NCBI GenBank assembly: GCA_029945425.1
Contig: JAQSDV010000002.1
Coordinates: 248,001-312,000 of the forward strand
DNA from: a bacterium
GTDB taxonomy: Bacteria; Pseudomonadota; Alphaproteobacteria; Micavibrionales; UBA2020
Reading direction: 5' to 3'
DNA: 64,000 bases
Each line of letters opens with the position of its first letter. Position 1 is the stretch's first letter. The notes below the pieces were generated by a model that did not search any database, had not been told where the DNA came from, and saw only the letters and a program-made list of their open reading frames with translations. The position numbers and the translations under genes were made by a program. Below, piece by piece: positions 43,141 through 52,387 of this stretch.

Positions 43141-45589
43141 GGTTCGCCTCGTATGTTTCCAGCTGCTTGCGGATCGTATCGGGGATCCGGTTGCTGCCCG
43201 GGTTGTATCTTATGATATTTTCGATGGGGCCTTCCACATTTAAATTAAAATTCACAGGCTTGCCCGCGTAAAACAAAGGGTTTTTCCCGCGAATGCGCAG
43301 CTGCACCTGCTGCGATTTTCCAATCTCGCCGTTAATCGTGACGCCGAGCGAGTCGTAATGGAATTGCGCGAGCGCCGCCTTCAGGTCGATGATCTGCTGC
43401 TGCGACGTATTTTGCAAAAACGCGGGCGGCTTGGCGGGGTTGTAGCGGATGACGCCCGTGCCAGTCGTTTGCAGCGTGCCGTTCACGATGGAAAATACGC
43501 CGTTATTGATCTGCAAGGGAATATTGCCATCCACTTTCCCGTCCGCAGTCAGTCCTTCGAGCGGCGCGATCTGGAACAGCTGCTGTAAATCGAGCGCTTT
43601 CGCCGAGAGTGTGACGCTCGTATTCATCGTGCCGAGCGGCATCATGAATGGCGTGGAGGTAATTTTCCCACCCACCGCGTCCCATGTCGCACTATGCAGG
43701 GAGAAGTTTTGTTTGGCGTCCAGGCTGACAACCGTGACCCCGTTCGTCAGCGGCAGGCCGACATTCAGCCCGCCCACGCTGACCGTCTGCTGCTGCAGCG
43801 TCAGCGGTACAAGGCTGGTGAGGTTCATGACGGTGTTGATGCCCGTGATGACATTGTCGCGCACGTTGCAGGTGAAGTCCTTTAAATACAACTGGCCCGT
43901 TGTGCCGGTCGTATATCCGTTCTTGCCCTTCGCCCATGTGACATTCGCCGACAAGGCGACGGAGCCGAAACCGTCGATGAAGTAATCCTGCGTGACGGGG
44001 AATGCCATGGCGACCTGCGCAACACCCTCCGCGAAATTCGTGGGCGGCATGCTGACGGATAAAAATCCCTTGCCGCTGTTGCCGTCATGGCGTCCTTCCA
44101 GCTTGGCGGAAATCCAGCCGTTCTTTTCAGACACCGCGCCTGTATAGCCTGTGCCGCCCTTGACGCTGCTCATCGACACAAATTGCAGGCTCGCGCGCAC
44201 GGGAACGAAGTAGCGCGGCTGTCCCTTGTGGCTCAGGTCGCCGATATCCAGTTTGCCCTCCAGCACAGGTGCTTCCGCCAGATGCGCGGTCAAATCGGTG
44301 TTGATCTTCTTGCCCCAGAAATCGAGGGCGGCGATTTCCGCGCCCTGCATGACGACCTGCAGGGTTTTCATTTTATTGTCCCAGATAACCGATGCCGGCT
44401 TGCCCGCGTTCAGCGGCACGCGCAGTTGCGCGACGCGGTTGCCGATCGCCTTGACCTTCGCCTGAAACGACAATTCATCCTTGGGGGCGGAAATGGTAAG
44501 GCGTTGTGTCGCGGGGTCGAGCGACAGTTGCACCGTGCCGAGCGCCTGCGCGCCTGACATCAGGCCGGGCAGGGAGAGTTTTTCCATGTCGACGCCAGCG
44601 CTGCCCTGCAGATTTTTCCACTGCGCCACATCGGCCCAGCCGCCGTCGCGCAGATGTTCTCCCGTCGCTGTCAGCACGACGTTGCCGCGGCCTTCCATCT
44701 CGGCGAGGTCGAGGGCGGAAAGGTTTTGCAGCTTCGCTTCCGCGCGCAAGCTCATGGCATCGACGTCTTTACCTGTATGGTCGACGCGGAAATCGACCGC
44801 GATCTCGCCGGAATTGTTGACGACGCTACCCTGCAGCAGTGCTTCGGTCTTTTCCTTGGTGGACGACATATGCAGCGTCGTGCCTTCCAGCGGAATTTTG
44901 AACAGGCGCATGGCGCCCACGCCCAGCTGCGCGTTGATGGCGGGCAGGGCGCGACCGGGGCAAACATCGGCCTCCGCCCAGCCGGTCAGTTTCAGCATCT
45001 CGACATCGGGCGAGGTAAAGCTGCCCTCGCCGATTTCGTAACGCACATTCATGCGCCGCGTCGCCTTGATGATGATCACACGCAGCTTGCCGTTGATTTT
45101 GGCAAATGCGGCCTCGCCTGAAACGGTGGCGTCGATATTATAATGCAACCCCTTGTCGGTGACGGCGCCTTCCATTTTGAGCGGCAGCGGGCCGTAGGGC
45201 GTTGCGAGCGTCAGGATGACATCTTTAAAGGTGATGTCCTTTGCATATAAGTTGAGCGGACCCGTGGAGGACGAGGGCGACGAAGCGGCGAGCGGCCAGC
45301 CGAGGCGCACGCCTTCGATCTCGACCTTGGTCAATTGACGCTTCCGCGCATCGGCGAGCGTCGTGTAAACCTTCACATCCCTGATTTCATTTCCGTCCGC
45401 ATCCAGCTTCAGATTTTTCAGAGTAGTGCCGCCGAAGCTGAACGCCGCGCTCTCGATGGCTGCTTTCTGAAATCCGCTGCTCTGGATCTGCGATTCAACA
45501 ATCGGTTTAAGAAAGAAAAATAAACCGATGAAAACAGCCGAAATTGCAACAGCAATGCCGCCGATGCCAAATAGCAGGAGTTTCTTCAT
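43130..45589 (-). CDS. ydbH: YdbH-like AsmA-type intermembrane lipid-transport protein
   Basis: The 819-residue protein has one N-terminal membrane anchor (residues 5-29). A long, repetitive beta-strand region forms the rest, as in AsmA-like bridge proteins that carry phospholipids to the outer membrane. The C-terminal part (TGTGVIRYNPAKPP, LAQFHYDSLGVTINGEIG, NPLFYAGKPVNFNLN) matches the YdbH/dicarboxylate-transport domain. In E. coli YdbH is redundant with TamB and YhdP. It heads the three-gene operon, with AGGA before the ATG. Confidence 0.88.
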   Translation of the reverse strand: MKKLLLFGIGGIAVAISAVFIGLFFFLKPIVESQIQSSGFQKAAIESAAFSFGGTTLKNLKLDADGNEIRDVKVYTTLADARKRQLTKVEIEGVRLGWPLAASSPSSSTGPLNLYAKDITFKDVILTLATPYGPLPLKMEGAVTDKGLHYNIDATVSGEAAFAKINGKLRVIIIKATRRMNVRYEIGEGSFTSPDVEMLKLTGWAEADVCPGRALPAINAQLGVGAMRLFKIPLEGTTLHMSSTKEKTEALLQGSVVNNSGEIAVDFRVDHTGKDVDAMSLRAEAKLQNLSALDLAEMEGRGNVVLTATGEHLRDGGWADVAQWKNLQGSAGVDMEKLSLPGLMSGAQALGTVQLSLDPATQRLTISAPKDELSFQAKVKAIGNRVAQLRVPLNAGKPASVIWDNKMKTLQVVMQGAEIAALDFWGKKINTDLTAHLAEAPVLEGKLDIGDLSHKGQPRYFVPVRASLQFVSMSSVKGGTGYTGAVSEKNGWISAKLEGRHDGNSGKGFLSVSMPPTNFAEGVAQVAMAFPVTQDYFIDGFGSVALSANVTWAKGKNGYTTGTTGQLYLKDFTCNVRDNVITGINTVMNLTSLVPLTLQQQTVSVGGLNVGLPLTNGVTVVSLDAKQNFSLHSATWDAVGGKITSTPFMMPLGTMNTSVTLSAKALDLQQLFQIAPLEGLTADGKVDGNIPLQINNGVFSIVNGTLQTTGTGVIRYNPAKPPAFLQNTSQQQIIDLKAALAQFHYDSLGVTINGEIGKSQQVQLRIRGKNPLFYAGKPVNFNLNVEGPIENIIRYNPGSNRIPDTIRKQLETYEANHAK

Positions 45590-45715
45590 TATCAGGTCCT
45601 TGAAATGCTTTATTCGCGTGATGCGTGAAAACAGGAAAAGCTGCGGTTTGCTGTTGTTTTTTCAAGCTTAATGCGCAATATAACAGCGGTAAACAATAAA
45701 GATGGAGAGACGTTG

Positions 45716-46138
45716 ATGTTCATCACCCCCGCCTGGGCACAGGAAGCAGCCGAAGTCGCAACCGGAACCGCTGAAGCGGCATCGGGCAGCCCCGGCATTC
45801 TCGTGACCATGATGCCGCTCGTGCTGATCTTCTTCGTCTTTTATCTTATGGTTATCCGCCCGCAGAACAAGCGCATCATCGACCATCGCAAGATGATGCA
45901 GAACCTGCAAAAGGGCGACAAGATCGTGACGGGCGGCGGATTGGTCGCTACCGTTAAAAAAGTCCTGAACGATGACGAAGTGCTGATCGAGCTGAACCAC
46001 GGCGTCGAGGTCGTTGCCGTGCGCCAGACCATCATGACCGTGCGCGAGTCCAACTACCGCAAGACGGAAGAACAGAAAATCGCCGTCGAGGATGCGCAGA
46101 AAGCCGCCAAGGAAGCCGCGAAAAAGGCTTCTTCTTAA
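45716..46138 (+). CDS. yajC: Sec translocon accessory protein YajC
   Basis: The 140-residue protein has one membrane helix (VTMMPLVLIFFVFYLMV), then RPQNKRIIDHRKMMQNLQKGDKIVTGGGL in pieces, the YajC signature. The C-terminus is a charged Ala/Lys helix. YajC binds SecDF-SecYEG. GGAGAG precedes the ATG at 45716, and an earlier in-frame start lacks a site. It is first in the yajC-secD-secF-Mth938 operon. Confidence 0.94.
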   Translation: MFITPAWAQEAAEVATGTAEAASGSPGILVTMMPLVLIFFVFYLMVIRPQNKRIIDHRKMMQNLQKGDKIVTGGGLVATVKKVLNDDEVLIELNHGVEVVAVRQTIMTVRESNYRKTEEQKIAVEDAQKAAKEAAKKASS

Positions 46139-46164
46139 TTCATACCTGACGAGAGCAATCATCC

Positions 46165-47748
46165 ATGCTTCAAATCGAAAAATGGAAAGTCATTCTGACG
46201 ATCCTGATCTGCGTGCTTGGCATCGCCTATTGCATCCCCAACCTGCTGCCGAAAGAGCAACAGGAAGCGATGGAAAAGACCCTGCCCAGCTGGTTCCCGA
46301 CCAAGACCGTGAATTTAGGCCTCGACCTGCGCGGCGGTTCGCACCTGCTGCTGGAGGCGGACCTGAAGCCCGTCTTTGCAAAGCGCAAGGAAGCGATGGT
46401 GTCGGAAGCGCGCGTTCAACTTGGCAAGCAACGCATCGCTCGGACGGAATTACATGCGAACAGTGATGGTATTTCTTTTAAGCTAACAAATCCGCAGGAA
46501 GATGGTCCTGCAGCGCTTAAGATTGCGCGAGGGCTTGAACAATACGCCTCTGTTGATATGACACCTGATGGCCTTGTAACCGTGAAGATGGATGAAGTCG
46601 CCGTCCGCGACCTGACGTCCCAGATCCTGAACCAGTCGATTGAAATCGTGCGCCGCCGCGTTGACGAAACCGGCACGCGCGAGCCGATCATCCAGCGTCA
46701 GGGATCCGACCGTATCGTGTTGCAGTTGCCCGGCGTTGATGACCCGCAGCATATCAAGGACCTGCTGGGCGTGACGGCAAAAATGTCGTTCCACCTGGTC
46801 GATGAAGACGCGCTGACCTCCGGCAAGGCAGGCGCGGGCTCGCGCAAACTTCCCATGAGCGAACATCCCGGCCAATCGATCTTCATCAAGACGGCCGCTG
46901 TCATCGACGGCGAACGCCTTGTGGACGCGCAGCCGCAGATCGACCGTTTGTCGGGTGCTGCCGTTTCCTTCCGTCTCGATTCAATCGGTGGCAAGCAGTT
47001 CTGCGATGTGTCCCGCGCGAATGTGGGCAAGCCCTTCGCCATCGTGCTGGAACTTGAAAAGAACAAGCCGACCGTCATTTCCGCCCCCGTCATCCGGGAA
47101 CCTATTTGCGGCGGTAGCGGCCAGATCTCCGGTGGCTTTGATGTGAAACAGGCGACCGACCTCGCGCTGTTGCTCCGCTCCGGCGCGCTGCCGGCGGAAC
47201 TGACAATCGTTGAGGAACGCAGCGTCGGCCCCAGCCTTGGCTCCGACTCTGTCGCTTCGGGCAAGATTGCGTCCGGCGTCGCCTTCGTCGCTGTCGCCCT
47301 GCTGATGATGGCATCCTACGGTTTGTTCGGCTTCTTCGCCGTGATCGCACTTGGCCTCAACCTTGTGCTGATCTTCGCGCTGCTGTCGATGCTGCAGGCC
47401 ACGCTGACGCTGCCGGGTATCGCGGCGATCATCCTGACCATGGGTATCGGCGTCGATGCGAACGTTCTTGTGTATGAACGTATCCGTGAAGAAATCCGCC
47501 ATGGCCGCTCCGTGCTGTCGTCGGTGGATACCGGTTACCGCCAGGCACTGCGCACTATCTTTGACTCGAACCTGACGACGCTGATCGTGGCGGTCATCCT
47601 GTTCTCCTTCGGCTCCGGCCCCGTGAAGGGCTTCGCCGTCGCGATGAGCATCGGTATCATCACATCGCTTTTTGCATCGATCATGGTCACGCGCCTGATC
47701 GTCATCGGCTGGCTCCGCAAAACGAAGCCCGCAACGCTTCACATTTAA
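46165..47748 (+). CDS. secD: protein translocase subunit SecD
   Basis: The 527-residue protein has one N-terminal membrane helix, the motif LGLDLRGGSHLLLEAD near residue 52, periplasmic P1 domains and five C-terminal helices. The C-terminal helices carry GIGVDANVLVYERIREE, needed for proton-driven function. SecDF pulls preproteins through SecYEG. Codons between about 46436 and 46590 (TTA, CTA, CGA, GGG, TCT, ACA) are unlike the rest of the gene. The stop is 11 bases before secF. Confidence 0.97.
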   Translation: MLQIEKWKVILTILICVLGIAYCIPNLLPKEQQEAMEKTLPSWFPTKTVNLGLDLRGGSHLLLEADLKPVFAKRKEAMVSEARVQLGKQRIARTELHANSDGISFKLTNPQEDGPAALKIARGLEQYASVDMTPDGLVTVKMDEVAVRDLTSQILNQSIEIVRRRVDETGTREPIIQRQGSDRIVLQLPGVDDPQHIKDLLGVTAKMSFHLVDEDALTSGKAGAGSRKLPMSEHPGQSIFIKTAAVIDGERLVDAQPQIDRLSGAAVSFRLDSIGGKQFCDVSRANVGKPFAIVLELEKNKPTVISAPVIREPICGGSGQISGGFDVKQATDLALLLRSGALPAELTIVEERSVGPSLGSDSVASGKIASGVAFVAVALLMMASYGLFGFFAVIALGLNLVLIFALLSMLQATLTLPGIAAIILTMGIGVDANVLVYERIREEIRHGRSVLSSVDTGYRQALRTIFDSNLTTLIVAVILFSFGSGPVKGFAVAMSIGIITSLFASIMVTRLIVIGWLRKTKPATLHI

Positions 47749-47759
47749 GGATATTTTTC

Positions 47760-48722
47760 ATGTCTGGTTTCCGTTTCCGGATCGTCAAGGATAAAACCGA
47801 TTTCAACTTCATGGGTGTGCACCTTTACACCTTCGCGCTGTCCGCGCTGATGACGGTTGCCGTGGTGTTCCTGCTGCTCACCAAAGGCCTGAACCTCGGC
47901 ATCGACTTCACGGGTGGCTTGCTCATTGAAGTGAAGCCCGCACCCGGCATGACGATTGAAAAAATCCGCGCCGACCTGCACGGACTCAGCCACGGTACGC
48001 CGTCGATCCAGGAATTCGGCACCGACGCCGTACTGGTGAAAATTCCAGGCCGCGAAGCCGATACCGCAACGCAAAAGGCGGTGAATGCGGAAGTGCAAAA
48101 ACTGCTGCCCGGCGCTGAATTCCGCCGCGTCGAATATGTCGGCCCGCATGTGGGCAGCGAGTTGATAACCGCCGGTATTACCGCGTTCATCTATTCGATG
48201 ATCGGCATTCTGGGCTATATCTGGGTCCGCTTTGAATGGCAGTTCGGCGTTGTCGCCGTCTTCGCGCTCGCGCACGATATGCTGGCGACGCTGCTGTTCT
48301 TCCTGATCACCCAGATCGAATTTGACCTGTCGACTGTCGCCGCCGCGCTGCTGGTTGCCGGTTATTCAATCAACGAAACCGTCGTCGTGTTCGACCGTAT
48401 CCGCGAGATGCTGCGCAAATACCGCCGCACGCCGATGCCGGAAATCGTCAATATCTCGATCAACGACGTCCTTGGACGTACGCTGATGACGACGATGACC
48501 ACCTTTATGTCGATGGGCGCGCTCTGCATCTTCGGCGGCGAGGCGATCAAGGGTTTCACTTACGCCATGCTCGTCGGCATCCTGTTCGGTCCGTATTCGT
48601 CGATGTTCTTCTCCGCCCCTTTGCTGACATACATGAATGTCCGTCGCGGTCCGGAAGAAACCGGCGACAGCAAGGACAAGACGAGCGGTGACAAGCCGCG
48701 CGGCAAACTGGCCAAAGCCTGA
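47760..48722 (+). CDS. secF: protein translocase subunit SecF
   Basis: The 320-residue protein has six membrane helices, NLGIDFTGGLLIEVK near residue 45, and AGYSINETVVVFDRIRE near residue 204, all typical of SecF. The C-terminal tail is charged and longer than in E. coli (GDSKDKTSGDKPRGK). AAGGA lies 11 bases before the ATG. It partners SecD and YajC encoded upstream. Confidence 0.97.
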   Translation: MSGFRFRIVKDKTDFNFMGVHLYTFALSALMTVAVVFLLLTKGLNLGIDFTGGLLIEVKPAPGMTIEKIRADLHGLSHGTPSIQEFGTDAVLVKIPGREADTATQKAVNAEVQKLLPGAEFRRVEYVGPHVGSELITAGITAFIYSMIGILGYIWVRFEWQFGVVAVFALAHDMLATLLFFLITQIEFDLSTVAAALLVAGYSINETVVVFDRIREMLRKYRRTPMPEIVNISINDVLGRTLMTTMTTFMSMGALCIFGGEAIKGFTYAMLVGILFGPYSSMFFSAPLLTYMNVRRGPEETGDSKDKTSGDKPRGKLAKA

Positions 48723-48729
48723 GCGATCG

Positions 48730-49122
48730 ATGGCTGACGTCACCCCGCTGATCGGCCCCGAGGCCAAGATCATCCAGAACTATACCGCGCGCGGATTTCG
48801 CATCAACGGCGGGGAATACTTTGGCGCGATCGTGATTGCCGGCGACGAAGTGCTGCCGCTCGACGTAAAAACTGTGACCGAATTGCAATTTCCCCATGTT
48901 GCCATGCTGGAGCGTTTCGACGTCAATTACCTCATCATCGGTGCGCCGAAGGCTGCCATGCTGGATGCCGCCCTGCTGACGGCCCTGAAGTCACGTGGCG
49001 TGGTTGCGGAGGTGATGGAGCTGGGTGCCGCCTGCCGCACGTACAATGTATTGCGTACCGAGGGCAGGCAGGTTGCCGCCGCGCTGATCCCCGCTGGTCC
49101 GCCGGACGAGAAAAAAGTTTAA
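48730..49122 (+). CDS. Mth938-like domain protein (NDUFAF3 family)
   Basis: The 130-residue protein matches the DUF498/Mth938 fold: YTARGFRINGGEYFGAIVI, then VDYLIIGAPKA-like NYLIIGAPKAAM, and NVLRTEGRQVAAALIP at the end. Its human relative NDUFAF3 assembles complex I, and location directly after secDF is a conserved alphaproteobacterial arrangement as I recall it. The ATG follows the secF stop by seven bases. Confidence 0.88.
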   Translation: MADVTPLIGPEAKIIQNYTARGFRINGGEYFGAIVIAGDEVLPLDVKTVTELQFPHVAMLERFDVNYLIIGAPKAAMLDAALLTALKSRGVVAEVMELGAACRTYNVLRTEGRQVAAALIPAGPPDEKKV

Positions 49123-49127
49123 AAAAA

Positions 49128-49155
49128 AGAGCCGCATTCCTGCGGCTCTTTTTTT
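49128..49155. terminator. bidirectional terminator between Mth938 gene and sodB
   Basis: A 9-base perfect stem (49128-49136 with 49141-49149), TTCC loop, left-hand A-run and right-hand T-run make a classic two-way terminator serving both convergent genes. Confidence 0.93.
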
Positions 49156-49171
49156 GTATGGCATCTAAACC

Positions 49172-49801
49172 TTACGGCTTGGGCGCGGCGGGTTTCGCAA
49201 GGTTGGCGCTGGCGTAATCCCAGTTCGCCAGTTTCTCGACGAACACTTTCACGAAATCCGCGCGGCGGTTCTGGTAGTCGAGGTAATAGGCGTGTTCCCA
49301 GACGTCGCAGACCATCAGGATTTTCTTGCCGTCGGTCAGCGGCGTTTCGGCATTCGCAGATTTCACGATCTCCAGCTTGCCGCCGGATTCCACGAGCCAG
49401 ACCCAGCCAGAGCCAAACTGGCCGACGCCGGCTGCCACGAACTGTTCCTTGAACTTGTCGACGCTGCCGAAAGCTTCGTTGATTTTGTCGAGCAACGCGC
49501 CGGTGGGGGCGCCGCCGCCATTGGGCTTCATGCTCTCCCAGAACACGTTGTGGTTATAAATCTGCGCCGCGTTGTTGAAGAGGGGGCCGAGGCCTTTTTT
49601 CTTGGCTTCGATTATGACTTCTTCCAGCGACTTGCCTTCAAGGCCGGTGCCGACGACGAGTTCGTTTGCTTTGTCGACATACGCCTTGTGATGCTTGCCG
49701 TAGTGGTAGTCGAAAGTGTTCGCCGAAATATGCGGCTCCAGCGCGTCCTTCGCGTAGGGAAGCGGGGGCAGCACGAATTGCGCGGGTTTTGCATCGGACA
49801 T
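49172..49801 (-). CDS. sodB: Fe/Mn superoxide dismutase
   Basis: The 209-residue enzyme disproportionates superoxide. Metal ligands are visible: His in FDYHYGKHHKAYVDK, His in YNHNVFWESM, and Asp and His in VCDVWEHAYYLDYQNRR. The sequence around the active site (FGSGWVWLV) does not settle iron against manganese. The start at 49801 has AGGAGA upstream, although the frame continues 70 codons further. Confidence 0.95.
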   Translation of the reverse strand: MSDAKPAQFVLPPLPYAKDALEPHISANTFDYHYGKHHKAYVDKANELVVGTGLEGKSLEEVIIEAKKKGLGPLFNNAAQIYNHNVFWESMKPNGGGAPTGALLDKINEAFGSVDKFKEQFVAAGVGQFGSGWVWLVESGGKLEIVKSANAETPLTDGKKILMVCDVWEHAYYLDYQNRRADFVKVFVEKLANWDYASANLAKPAAPKP

Positions 49802-49910
49802 AAGTGTTCTCCTGATTACATAAGTTGTGGTGTCGAATTCCGGCTCTAAGAATAGTCCAAACCAACCGTTTGGCAATAGGCTCAGCGCGCTTTCCGGATT
49901 ATGGCAGCGG

Positions 49911-51062
49911 TTATTCTTCGCCGGGATTTTCTTCGGTATCCGATGCTTCCGCGCCCGTCTGCGCGGGCGTTGCGGGGTCGGCTTCGCTGTCATCGCCGTA
50001 ATCGGGCGCAATGAGTTGCAGGCCGAACCAGCGCCAGCTTTGCGGGCGGCCGGGGATGATGGTGTCGTCGGGCAGCGTGCAGTTGATGCGCGTGCGGCGT
50101 TCCTGCAGCGGGTCCTTCAGGCGTATTTCAATACGTCCGCTGCCGGGCCGCGCCAGTTCCAGTTTGCCGATGCCGGACGCGAAGCAGGACAGCTTGGACA
50201 GGCTGTTTAATTCCGGCGTGACGGTAAAGCCCACCATTGGCGGGTTATCCTTCAGCACCATGTCTTCGGGGATCATGTCGGAAACGGGCAGGGGCAGGGC
50301 GTTGGCGGTCAGGCGGAAACGGTCGAGGTCGCCATAATTGTCGGTCATGATAAAGCGGGGCAGGGCAAGGAAATCCGACTTGCCATGCACAACACCGGAT
50401 TGCAGCGCGAAGACGGCCCGGAATGCGTAATCGCCAAGCAGTTTTTTGACTGCGGCGGAATATTCGCCATAGGGATAGGCAAAAAACGGCGGTTCTTCGC
50501 CCATCTCTTCCTTGAAACGCGTCATCGCCTTGTTGACGAGGGCTGCGTTCTGCGCAGGTGTCTGGCCTACCATATGCGCATAAGCGGAGGGCATGATGCC
50601 AAAGCTGGCAAGGCCGTCGCGGCCCAGCGATTTCAACTGGTCCCAGCCAGCATGTGTCGGCGCGCCATCGGCCATATCGGTCGAGAAAAACAGCGTATAG
50701 GGCAACCCCGCTTCCTTCAACACAGTCAGGGCGTTATTGAGCGTGGAGGTATATGCGCCGTCAAAGGTGATCGCGACGGAATTCTGCGGCAGGCTTTCGC
50801 CCGCGCGTATCGCGTCGATGATTTTCGGCAGTGGCAAAACCTTGTAACCGCCCGCCTTCAATTCATTGATATGTGCGAGGAACTGGTCGGTCGAAATACT
50901 GCTGCGGGGCATGCTGTCTTCGCCGATGCGTTGATACACAAAAACGACCGCGCTGCTCTGGTCGGCTTCGATGGAGGCATGCGCGGGCGCGCCCAACAAA
51001 AGGCTCAAACCCAAAATGGCGCTGTACAAGACGCCGCATTTATGTTTTTGAATAGTAAGCAT
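49911..51062 (-). CDS. polysaccharide deacetylase-like protein with altered active-site motifs
   Basis: The 383-residue secreted protein (signal peptide ending near GAPAHA) has a NodB-like fold. Motif 1 reads AITFDGAYTS, where active enzymes have TFDDG or TFDDA, so the metal-binding second aspartate is missing. The usual HxxxH of motif 2 is replaced by ASFGIMPSAYAHM. Motif 3 (FFAYPYGEYS) is intact. Catalysis by the normal mechanism is therefore doubtful. A beta-rich region and an acidic tail follow. It is divergent from the nitroreductase gene. Confidence 0.8.
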   Translation of the reverse strand: MLTIQKHKCGVLYSAILGLSLLLGAPAHASIEADQSSAVVFVYQRIGEDSMPRSSISTDQFLAHINELKAGGYKVLPLPKIIDAIRAGESLPQNSVAITFDGAYTSTLNNALTVLKEAGLPYTLFFSTDMADGAPTHAGWDQLKSLGRDGLASFGIMPSAYAHMVGQTPAQNAALVNKAMTRFKEEMGEEPPFFAYPYGEYSAAVKKLLGDYAFRAVFALQSGVVHGKSDFLALPRFIMTDNYGDLDRFRLTANALPLPVSDMIPEDMVLKDNPPMVGFTVTPELNSLSKLSCFASGIGKLELARPGSGRIEIRLKDPLQERRTRINCTLPDDTIIPGRPQSWRWFGLQLIAPDYGDDSEADPATPAQTGAEASDTEENPGEE

Positions 51063-51100
51063 CTTTGCCCAAAAGATAACAGGTGATAAGGAATTCTAGC

Positions 51101-51694
51101 ATGACCGGCGCGCCATTAACAGACCAGGCTTTCGACACGATTTTCAGGAAAGCGCGCACCGCAAACGGCTGGCTGGACAAGCCTGTTTCCGACGAATTGT
51201 TGCAGAAAATCCACGATGACATGAAATTCGGGCCGACCAGCGCGAATTCCTGCCCCTTGCGTATTGTCTTTTTGAAAACCACAGAGGCCAAAACGCGCCT
51301 GAAGCCGTTCCTGATGGAAAGCAACGTATCCAAGGTCATGACATCGCCCGTGACGGCCATTTTTGCATGGGACAATGAATTTTACGAGAAGCTGCCCAAG
51401 TTGTTCCCGCATACCGATGCGCGCTCGTGGTTCGCCGGAAATCCCGATGCGATTTTCGACGGCGCGTTCCGCAACAGTTCGCTGCAGGCGGCATATTTCA
51501 TGATTGCGGCGCGCGCCCACGGCCTTGATTGCGGGCCGATGTCGGGTTTTGATAAGGTAAAAACGGACGCCGAATTTTTCCCCGACGGTAAATGGAAATC
51601 GAATTTCATCTGCGCGCTTGGCTATGGCGATGACAGCAAGCTGTTTGGCCGCAGCCCGCGCCTCACCTTTGACGAGGCGTGCAGAATCCTGTGA
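51101..51694 (+). CDS. RutE-like nitroreductase family protein
   Basis: The 197-residue flavin enzyme has the N-terminal FDTIFRKARTANGWLD and KFGPTSANSCPLRIVF stretches and the late SGFDKVKTDAEFFPDG. These match the RutE/HadB malonic semialdehyde reductase group. No other rut genes are here, so a pyrimidine-degradation role is uncertain. AAGGA precedes the ATG at 51101. Its stop overlaps the GTG start of tsaB. Confidence 0.85.
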   Translation: MTGAPLTDQAFDTIFRKARTANGWLDKPVSDELLQKIHDDMKFGPTSANSCPLRIVFLKTTEAKTRLKPFLMESNVSKVMTSPVTAIFAWDNEFYEKLPKLFPHTDARSWFAGNPDAIFDGAFRNSSLQAAYFMIAARAHGLDCGPMSGFDKVKTDAEFFPDGKWKSNFICALGYGDDSKLFGRSPRLTFDEACRIL

Positions 51695-52335
51695 AGTGCC
51701 TTGCGGTCAATACGGCGAATACGCTGCTGACACTCGCCCTCGTCGTGGACGGGCAGTTGATGCATACCTATGAAACTTCCGAGACGCGGGATCAGGGAAA
51801 TCTGCTGCTCCAGCATGCGCAAAAGGCGCTGGATGCCGCGGGCCTGACCTATCAGCAGCTGGATTTGCTGGCGGTCGTGACGGGGCCGGGCAGCTTTACA
51901 GGTATCCGCATCGGCCTTGCCACCATGCGCGCGCTGGCGATGGCGGCGGAAGTGCCTGTGATGGGTGTTTCGGCGTTCGAGCTGTTCACCGCACAGCGCA
52001 CAGGGCATACAAATATCATCTGCGTCGAGTCATGGCGCGAAGAGCTGTATTTTCAGGTAAATGATGCGGCGGGAAATACCGTCATTCCGCCCGTGAACCT
52101 GTCGCCGGAAGATTTCCTGCAAAAGCTGACGTCAGTTTCTGAGCCATATCTACTGTCAGGCGACGCCGCCGAAAAATTGCAGCCGCTTTTGCCGGCAGCC
52201 GTCACGCATGACGCGAAGATTACGGCGGTGGATGCCGCACGGATTGGTATCGCCAAATTCCAGAAGGCGGGGCAGGGCGAGCATCCCGTGCCGTTCTATT
52301 TGCGCGAAGCCGATGTCACCATTGCAAAATCCTGA
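51691..52335 (+). CDS. tsaB: tRNA threonylcarbamoyladenosine biosynthesis protein TsaB
   Basis: The 214-residue ASKHA-fold protein has the TsaB signature VVTGPGSFTGIRIGLATMRALA near residue 70 and opens with CLAVNTANTLLTLAL. With TsaC, TsaD and TsaE it makes t6A37 in tRNA. The start is a GTG at 51691 overlapping the upstream stop by four bases. Another GTG 12 bases earlier is possible. Confidence 0.92.
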   Translation: MKCLAVNTANTLLTLALVVDGQLMHTYETSETRDQGNLLLQHAQKALDAAGLTYQQLDLLAVVTGPGSFTGIRIGLATMRALAMAAEVPVMGVSAFELFTAQRTGHTNIICVESWREELYFQVNDAAGNTVIPPVNLSPEDFLQKLTSVSEPYLLSGDAAEKLQPLLPAAVTHDAKITAVDAARIGIAKFQKAGQGEHPVPFYLREADVTIAKS

Positions 52336-52387
52336 TCATTTGGCAGATTTACTTCGCCATGCTATAATAAACTAACGGAGTATTTGC

